DNA of 64,000 nucleotides from Gigaspora rosea. Lineage: Eukaryota; Glomeromycota; Glomeromycetes; Diversisporales; Gigasporaceae. The notes beneath the pieces were generated by a model that was given only the letters and a program-made list of their open reading frames with translations, was not told the DNA's origin and did not search any database. Below, one piece after another: positions 56,776 through 64,000 of this stretch (positions are counted from its first letter, which is position 1; every line of letters starts with the position of its first letter). Where the stretch lies: the NCBI GenBank assembly GCA_003550325.1, contig QKWP01001238.1, positions 90,026 to 154,025 of the forward strand. Reading direction: 5' to 3'. The translations under genes and the position numbers were made by a program.

Positions 56776-59262
56776 TAGGGCTCCTATCGGATCGGACCGA
56801 ACCGGACTTTTGTCAAGTTTGAATCCGGTTCGATTTTTGAACCGAACTCAAACTTTTTGTTTCAAACTTTTTAGTCAAGTTCGAGTTCGGTCCGGGTTCG
56901 GTCCGAAGTTTGTCAAACTAGTTTGAAATCAGAATTAGTGATATGAATCAAAAATCGATTAATCGATTAGTTGATCGAGTTGGCAATATGATTTTTTTTT
57001 TACTTAATTTTGTAGTATCACTTTTCGTCGTCGCGTTTTCAAGTCTCTTTTCGATGTTTCATGTTTGTTGATCTTCTTTTCTTTGTTTAATGGCTTTTTT
57101 CGTCATTTTCAGTTCGTCGTCTTCTACTAGTGTTTCTTCTTTTTGTTCGTTTGCTGACGCCTTTTTTTGTTTTTCGGTTCATCGCTTCTTTTCGTCGTTT
57201 GCTAATGCATTTCTGTTCGTTGTTTGCCAGTTCTTTTGTGCTTTTTTCGTTTGTATGCTGATGCCTTTCTTCGTCTTTTGCAGTATTTTAGGTTCGTCGT
57301 TTATTGGTGCTTGAATTGTAGTACTGTAATTTAGAGATAGAGTTAGTGTTAGTTGATACGCGGATTTAAAGATTAGGAATTAAAATAAAGATCAGGCTAG
57401 GGTTAGTAGTATAGTTAATGACGAGTAAGGTGAGTTAGAGTATAGGTAAGGGTTAGTGTTAGCAATAAGGTTAGTGTTTAAGGGTTAGGATTAGTGATAT
57501 CGTTAGTAATAAGGTTAAATTTAGCAGCATAGTTAGCAAAGAGTTAGAGTTAGCGACAAAATTAATAATATAGTTAAGTTCTGAAACATTTAATGTATAA
57601 AGAATTCTTATACAACGAACTTATTGTATAAAAAATTGAAACATATAAATAAAAAAAAATTAAAAAACGCGAAATTATATAGTATATAATACCTACTACC
57701 CTCACGATGCTTCGTGAAAGGATAATATATACTACTCGTCACATAATGATAAAGACATAATTAATTGCAACAGGAAATTACTCCGGGCTCAATAAAAAAA
57801 ATATTACAAAAAAACTAAAAATACAAAAAAAAAACTTACTCAAAAAATTTCACGCTACATCTTAAAACTACTATTGCACTACGTCCCAATTCTAAATATC
57901 ATATTACGTCCCAATTCTAAATACTGTATTGCCAAATCTAACTATTGATCTATAGATCGATAGTTAGATTTGGCAATACAGTATTTAGAATTGGGACGTA
58001 GTGCGTTTAGAATTGGGACATAGCGCAATAGTTAGTTTTTAGAGTAGATTTTTTTTTTGTATTTTTAGTTCTTTTTGAAATATTTTTTTTTATTGAGCTC
58101 GTAGTAATTTCCTGTTGCAATTAATTATATCTTTATCATTATGCAATGAGTAGTATATATTATCCTTTCACGAAGCATCGTGAGGGTAGTAGGTATTATG
58201 TACTATATAATTTCGCGTTTTTTATTTTAATTTATTTATTTATTTATTAACTTTTTTTATTTATAAGTTATGTTTCAATTTATTTTATTTATCTATACAA
58301 TAAGTTCGTTTTAAAGAATGCTATTATATATTAAATGTTTCAGAACTTAACTATATTATTAACTTTATCGCTAACCCTAACGCTAACTATACTGCTAAAT
58401 TTAATCTATACCACTAACCCTAACCCTTAAACATTAACCTTATTGCTAACACCAACCCTTATCTATACTACTAACTCGTGGTTAACTATACTACCAACCC
58501 TAGCCTAATCTTTAAATCCGCGTATCAACTAACACTAACTCTATCTCTAAATCACAGTACTACGATTTAAGCACCAGTAAACGATGAACCTAAAACATCT
58601 GAATAAGATGAAGAAAGGTATCAGCAAACAAACGAAATGAAGTACAAAGGAACTAGCAAATAACACACTAGCAAACGACGAAAAGAAGCGACGAACTGAA
58701 AGACAAAAAAAGGCGTCAGCAAACAAACAAAAAAAAAAACATCAGTAGAAGACGACGAACTGAAATGGTGAAAAAAGCCATTAAACAAAAAAAAGAGTAT
58801 CAGCAAATATAAAACAGTATCAACGAACCTAAAGAGACTTGAAAACGTGACAGTAAAAGGTAATACTACAAAATTAAAAAAAAAAATCAATAAATATGAT
58901 ATAAAAAAAAAACCGTGTAACTGGTGGTTTCTTTTGGTTACTGTACGATGCAAACAATATAGATCTGATTAATCGATTAATCGATTAATTGATTAATCGA
59001 TTAATCGATTAGTTAATTAAAAATTTTCAACTAACTAATCGATTATGATTTTTTGCCTGATTCGTAACACTAATCCGAATACTAGTATAAATATTCGAAC
59101 TTCAAACTAGTTTGACAAACTTCGGACCGAACCGAACCAAACTCTTAACTGAGTTTGAGTCTGGTTCGAAGTTTGAAACTAGCAAAATTTAGAGTTCGAG
59201 TTCAGTTCGATCCCGGATCGGATCCGAACCGAACCGAACCCGAACCGAACATAGGAGCACTA
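56776..59262. mobile_element. hAT-type element with a 1.9-kb palindromic core, exact 8-bp duplication
   Basis: TAGGGCTCCTATCGG at the left and GGAGCACTA at the right. GTTGGATG occurs at 56768-56775 and 59263-59270. Subterminal regions repeat GGTTCGG/CCGAACC and ATTAATCGATTAATCG motifs. Open frames in its interior are mirror-image low-complexity artefacts. Confidence 0.92.
56990..58930. repeat. Giant inverted repeat, arms about 960 bp, almost no loop
   Basis: Arms meet near 57952 at GATCTATAGATC, with TAGTTAGATTTGGCAATACA mirrored around it. Other mirrored marks are CGTCGTCTTCTACT (57117) with AGTAGAAGACGACG (58744), and CCCTCACGATGCTTCGTGA (57700) with its complement near 58170. GGGTTAG/CTAACCC tracts lie in both ar​ms. 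Confidence 0.9.
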
Positions 59263-59693
59263 GTTGGATGGTATCATGAGGCTCGGCCAACCCAGCCTTC
59301 ATACTACTTCATGCACTTATACCAGCTATACCTGGAATTGGTGGTCCCAGATCCTCTTAACATTCTAAGACTCCCATATGGATGCACCCAGAGCTCCATT
59401 GGCCTTTGACACGTACACGCCTCCATGCTTCATTTAATTTATTATATTATTTTTAGATTTATATAATTTAGTATATGTGTGTTGTAACATACTCATCTAA
59501 TAAACCAATCAGATTATAGGATCAGTTGTAATATGAAATTGAAACAAATAGTGATATTTTAAAAAATCGCTTGTATCTCATAATTTTGTTTTAAAATTAC
59601 TTTTTATACACTAAGGAGCATGCTATTTATTTTTTACTTAGTACGGTAGCCAAAAGGTAGCCACCTCTACCCATGTATGGTGCAATCATTTTA

Positions 59694-60937
59694 GGTGAGC
59701 GCCATTTATCACCTGATTTTTTAGGGTAGGGGGGTCAGAAAATTATCAGGTCCTAATAGTAGATAACTTTTGATTGGCTAAAATTTTTTAAAGTTTTTTA
59801 AAATTTTAAAAAATTTTTAAAATTAAATATTAAATAAAATTTGAACCAATAATCTGTTTTGGATGATTTTACTATCAAAATGTTCGTCTCAATGAGACGA
59901 TTCCAACGAGCCTAAAATTATCAAAATCCAATTACTGGATCTCAAGATCATTATAAATTTGTATTGCTTTAATTATATTAGTTTTGTATATATTAAAAAT
60001 TATTATTAAAGTTCTTATAAACTTTAACATTGAATAACTTGTGAACCAGTGATCCGTTTTAGATAATTTAACTACCAAAATGCTCATCTTAGTGAGACGA
60101 TTTTAATGAGCCTAAAATTGTTAAATTCTGATCACGGGATCCCAAGATCGTTATAGATTTGTGTTATTTTTAATTGATTTAATATATTTTATATTAAAAT
60201 AACACAAATCTATAATGATCTTGGGATCCTGTGATCAGAATTTAACGATTTTAGGTTCATTAGAATTGTCTCACTGAGACGAGCATTTTGGTAGTAAAAT
60301 CATCCAAAACGGATTGCTAGTTTACAAGTTATTCAATGTTAAAGTTTATAAAATCTTTTTTTTTTTTTTTTATTAATGTCAAGTACAGAAATAGGACAGT
60401 AAGGTACAATTATATCAGGATGATATATAAAGAAATACTATATTTAAAATTTCTAACTAATTATCTAATAATTTATACAATAGGGCAAGCCTATCATTTG
60501 CAGTCAGGGCTAACCATTAGACCGCTACAGAAAGAAGATGTAACATTTCATCTTATACTTTTCTATTTTAAACTAAAAGGTTAAATTTTAGTTTAAGAAG
60601 GCTACAGTAGAGGAAACCAAAAGTTTATAAAATCTTTAATAATAAGTTTTAATATATACAAAACTAATATAATTAAAGCAATACAAATTTATAACGATCT
60701 TGGGATCCAGTGATTGGGTTTTGATGATTTTAGACTCATTGGAATCATTTCATTAAGACGAACATTTTGGTAGCAAAATCATCCAAAACGGATGGATCAT
60801 TGGTTCAAATTTTATTTAATATTAAAGTTTAAAATTTTAAAAAATTTTAGCCAATCAAATTGTAGTATTTATGATCAGGTAGGGGGGGAGGGGTAGCTGC
60901 TTAGTAACAAAATATCAGCTAATAAACGGCTCTCCCC
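59694..60937. mobile_element. Foldback element inserted with a TTA duplication
   Basis: GGTGAGCGCCATTTAT and the complementary AATAAACGGCTCTCCCC are its ends. TTA lies at 59691-59693 and 60938-60940. The uninterrupted copy at 3709-3874 has a single TTA at the same place, which proves the insertion point and the 3-bp duplication, as in PIF/Harbinger elements. Arms carry CGTCTCANTGAGACGA motifs related to 26560-27941. Confidence 0.85.
60359..60620 (-). mobile_element. 262-bp SINE with A-box-like head
   Basis: AAGTTTATAAAATCTTT is repeated at 60342-60358 and 60621-60637. A T-run at the left is the minus-strand tail. The minus strand has GCGGTCTAATGGTTAGCCC, A-box-like, but no clear B box. It interrupts one arm of the 59694-60937 foldback element. 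Confidence 0.75.
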
Positions 60938-61036
60938 TTATCTAATTCTGATTGATTAATATAATGTATAGATATGATTACTACCTCTAACTATATATCC
61001 ATGGTAAAAATTATATAATAAATAGCATGCCCCTAA

Positions 61037-61834
61037 CAAAAAAAATTTTTTACAAAATTTTACTATAAAACTCCTTTTTTCACCCATGTATTACTTCTAC
61101 TTTACTATAACCCTAATTAACAAAAAGAATAGCCAGTTTGTTGTTTTGATTTTATATTACACAGATCTTATAGGGTGCACTATACCACACTCACATTAAA
61201 TTATAAAATTCTTATTTTTATTGTTTTAATATTGTTTTATTTTAATAATTAAATATATACAATTCACGTATTTGAAAAAAAAAGTTTTTTTTAAAAAAAA
61301 GATATTTTAAATAATTTTGCAACCAATATACAGTTGTATAAGCTTGTACTATACAAGTGCATTAATTTGTATATGATAAAAATATGGTTAAAATTTGAGC
61401 AAAATTGATAAAAAAATTAAACTTTAAAGTGAGATAATTTGATTTTTTTTTTATTATATATACACATATATAAATTACTATAGTAAATTATATAGTAAAT
61501 ATTTTTAAAAAAGTTAATATAAATAAATTTTTTTATTTTATTAATAAAATAATCAAATTAATTTTATTTTATTTTTTATTTTTTTTTTAACTTAGACAGT
61601 TATACCAACACTTTTTATTAAAAAAATTGTATAATATATTTCTATACTTTAACAAATAATTACTTAATTTGTAAGTTTAATATTATCCAATATTTCATTT
61701 TTTTTTGCCAAATTTTTAGATGCTAATTATAACTAATTACTTTTTTAAATCATCTTCTTTTAGCTTCTCAAGTAAAAAAATTTTATCAGAAAAAAAAACA
61801 AAATATAACAAAAAGAAAAAGAAGAAATACGGTA
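61037..61834. other. Unassigned AT-rich stretch
   Basis: A/T tracts only; no supported feature. Confidence 0.5.
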
Positions 61835-62177
61835 CCGGACAGTAAAAGGCATCTACTCGTTATTAGTAAATCTTTAAATTGTTATAACTTTTTTAAAAAA
61901 AATTAAATCAAAAAACCCTCTGACAAATTGATAGATTTTTAGATAAACTACATTTCTGTCAGAGGAATTTTTTTTATTTTTAATTTTAAGGAAGTTATAA
62001 GGCATTAAAGTTTATATGAGTTTCAAAAATTGGCGTTTAATATAAAAAAAAAGAAAACATATATAGGTTTTTAGCCAATCAAAATCAATTGCACAAAAAT
62101 TAGCCAATCAGAATTGATTATATATGCACCCAAAATTGGCGCCTATATGTATAGATTGGATGTCTTTTACTGTCCCG
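61835..62177. mobile_element. 343-bp TA-flanked MITE with CCGGACAGTAAAAG ends
   Basis: CCGGACAGTAAAAGGCATC and GATGTCTTTTACTGTCCCG pair with two mismatches, bordered by TA (61833-61834, 62178-62179). The core palindrome contains CCTCTGACA and TGTCAGAGG. Confidence 0.85.
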
Positions 62178-62179
62178 TA

Positions 62180-63321
62180 CTATACTAAAAGGAAAAAATC
62201 TATATAACCTAAACAAAAAACCAAAATAATGATGAAAAATAAAAATTGGAAAGAAAAAAAAAAGCAAAAAAGAAATAGTACATGATAGCACAATGTTACA
62301 AATGGACCAAAGAAGAAAGAAAAAAATAAGAGATAAAATTATATAAGGGAGTGACAAAAATCAGGTGATTTTTTAGGGGGGAAGAGGTAAAAAAAGTTGA
62401 AATTATATATAAGAACCTGACTATATATATTAAGAAAGAGGGAGGTGGTAGGCCTCTGATAAAAAATAATCAAGTGATTAATGACATTGCTCTAAGACTA
62501 TACAAAGAAAACCTTTGCCAAAGTATTATATGTACATATAATAAAAGCTATATTTAAAAAAATATTCTAGAAAAAAATTTTGTTTAACTATTTCTCTATT
62601 ATTTTATATATCATTTATTGTTTATTTCACAGAACTCAAAACTTACTCATGAATTGGTTCTAATTTGGTAGGCACAATCCCAATTTGGAAGTAGTAAATA
62701 TTGCTAATTTTTTAAAAAGAGTAAGCTAAATTTTCTACTTTTTGGTGAAATTTCATAAAGACCAAAGGGGAATAAAACAATACTGTATTAAATTTAAAAG
62801 AATGAATATTAAAGAAAAATCTATTTTTTTTGTTGTTTTTTATTGTTTTGTTATAGGTTACTTTGTCAACAGAAGAGCTTCTTAGCTTTTCACCAAAATT
62901 TCTCATACAAAGGCGCCACTAGACTATAATTTAACTTTTTTTTTGTATTACTATTACTAATTAAAATTTTATTTTGTTATATGAAAATTTTCTATATATA
63001 TTATAGAAAATTTCAATTATTACAAAGATAATAATATTCTGCAAAATACAGAATGCTACAAAATTTACAAATTGTAAAGTATTTTAAAAAAATTGGTTTT
63101 ATTGCAAAATTTAGACTAGAATTTATTCAGATTAAACAAATTGTTTATTTATTTGTAAAATTTAATTAAATTTTTAAAACATAATTATGATTTGTTGAAA
63201 GTTTTTTTTTGTACAGAAATAAAAACCTTTTTATATAAAAATTTACAAAATTTATATTTTTTTTTACTTTTATTATACAGAAATTAGATATAAATAACTA
63301 CAAATTTGGATTAGTTGCTAT
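62180..63321. other. Unassigned AT-rich stretch
   Basis: CCAAAGTATTATATGTACAT near 62519 matches about 25432. Otherwise nothing is supported. Confidence 0.45.
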
Positions 63322-63560
63322 TATATATGAAGACGAAATTATTTTGGGTTCTAAAACCTGAAATTAAAATTTGAAGATGAAATTGTTTTTGATCTATTTT
63401 GCTTGAAAGCCGAAAATATTTGATACTTTTTTTGAATAGATGAAATTATAAGAAGCATATCTATATAAATTTTATTTGCTCTTTTTTATAAAAATTTTTA
63501 ATTTTTTCTAATGAAGATGAAATAGGCCTTTTTTAAAAATCAATTTCGGTGCCATCACTA
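63322..63560. mobile_element. 239-bp hAT-type MITE, exact 8-bp duplication
   Basis: GTTGCTAT lies at 63314-63321 and 63561-63568. It is the reverse-oriented twin of 29794-30032. Terminal repeats are weak: TATATATGAAGACGAAAT versus TAGTGATGGCACCGAAAT after complementing. Confidence 0.88.
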
Positions 63561-63648
63561 GTTGCTATAGAATTATTGTTTCTAAATTACTACTAGGTAT
63601 GACCCATCACTTCACTAACGGTCTATATTTAAATACAAAAATCTTAAG

Positions 63649-64000
63649 TATTGTTACAGTACCGGAAGCCTTCTTTAATTCCGATAGAGTAACAATCACA
63701 CGGCTCCTGAGATCCCTTACTTTGGGCGTGAAGCGGTGTGCAAGAGGGAAGTAAAGTTTCTTTTATGTCTGTAAGAAACTAAACACTTCTCTGAGGCAGT
63801 TCGGTATAAAACAACAAGAGATAATACACAGTTTATTAAATTAACAAGAGGGCTATTCCAAGGTGTCTGTTCCTTAGAAATCCCAAGAGTTTATTAATAA
63901 TAAGCGAGGAGGATAATTAATATAATGTAAAGATAAAATACAATGTCTGGATCTGTCTAAAACTAAGGGAAATAAGGTGGGTTTATATATCTATTGAGCT
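63649..64000 (+). mobile_element. Possible start of an LTR or other retroelement, cut by the window edge
   Basis: From TGTTACAGTACCGGAAGCC the sequence becomes more complex and GC-richer, with a GGTATAAAAC TATA-like motif near 63802 and no open frame. A TG start and promoter-like motif fit a long terminal repeat, but the second LTR would lie outside the window. Confidence 0.25.

Larger units (their letters stand above)
56217..59432 (-). mobile_element. SINE-like retroposon split by a hAT-type element
   Basis: A T-run near 56221-56230 marks a minus-strand poly(A) tail. TTTAATTTATTAT is repeated at 56204-56216 and 59433-59445. Without the insertion (56776-59262 and one duplication) it is about 720 bp, similar in size and base composition to the 52057 element. 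A clear A/B-box head is not evident at the 59432 end. Confidence 0.6.
59615..61033. mobile_element. GGAGC/GCCCC-ended element (PIF/Harbinger-like), split by another
   Basis: GGAGCATGCTATTTATT pairs with AATAAATAGCATGCCCC; TAA flanks both ends (59612-59614, 61034-61036). Apart from the insertion it matches the 166-bp element at 3709-3874, including GTAGCCAC, CCATGTAT and TTATCTAATTCTGATTGATT. Confidence 0.8.

Noticed and set aside
57090..58953. Open frames of 74 and 110 codons (57090-57314 plus, 58621-58953 minus)
   Set aside because: They are mirror images of each other in the arms of one palindrome and consist of Phe/Ser/Val low-complexity text.

Overview
The window is eukaryotic, very AT-rich DNA with spliced genes, short GT-AG introns (mostly 57-97 bp) and dense DNA transposons. 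A full-length eukaryotic-type Argonaute, BED-finger hAT transposase remains, tRNA-derived SINEs and interstitial CCCTAA tracts suggest a fungus. The best fit is an arbuscular mycorrhizal fungus (Glomeromycotina, Rhizophagus- or Gigaspora-like), whose genomes are AT-rich, repeat-rich and carry many Argonaute copies. That assignment is inference; no rRNA or species marker is present.

The only gene I am confident is intact is the Argonaute on the minus strand (10389-14203). I rebuilt it exon by exon: 15 exons, all phases compatible, about 852 residues. The N, PAZ, MID and PIWI domains are all present, as are a complete D-E-D-H slicer tetrad and all five MID residues that bind the guide 5' phosphate.

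Most of the rest is layered mobile DNA. I could delimit 15 hAT-type elements by 8-bp target duplications, 10 of them exact. They range from 112-bp MITEs to a 7.9-kb element carrying a decayed transposase (30405-38281), which itself sits inside an older element (29268-38908). A second hAT element (21785-23820) keeps only a two-exon BED-finger gene. Other groups are TA-flanked (Tc1/mariner-type) elements, including a family marked by AAAATAAGCTACC; 3-bp-duplication (PIF/Harbinger-like) elements nested at 59615-61033; and four SINE-like retroposons with 13-17 bp duplications.

Many elements are long hairpins; the largest has arms of about 960 bp (56990-58930). Their transcripts would fold into double-stranded RNA, so a slicer-competent Argonaute in the same window makes a small-RNA link worth testing. 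The sequence does not show such a link. Three places read like pieces of split genes (left edge, 7709-8737, 25495-26476), two of them interrupted by hAT insertions. I could not name these genes. Two single-N positions (18879, 46577) are flanked by exact duplications and look like assembly joins. No tRNA or rRNA gene or CRISPR array was seen.
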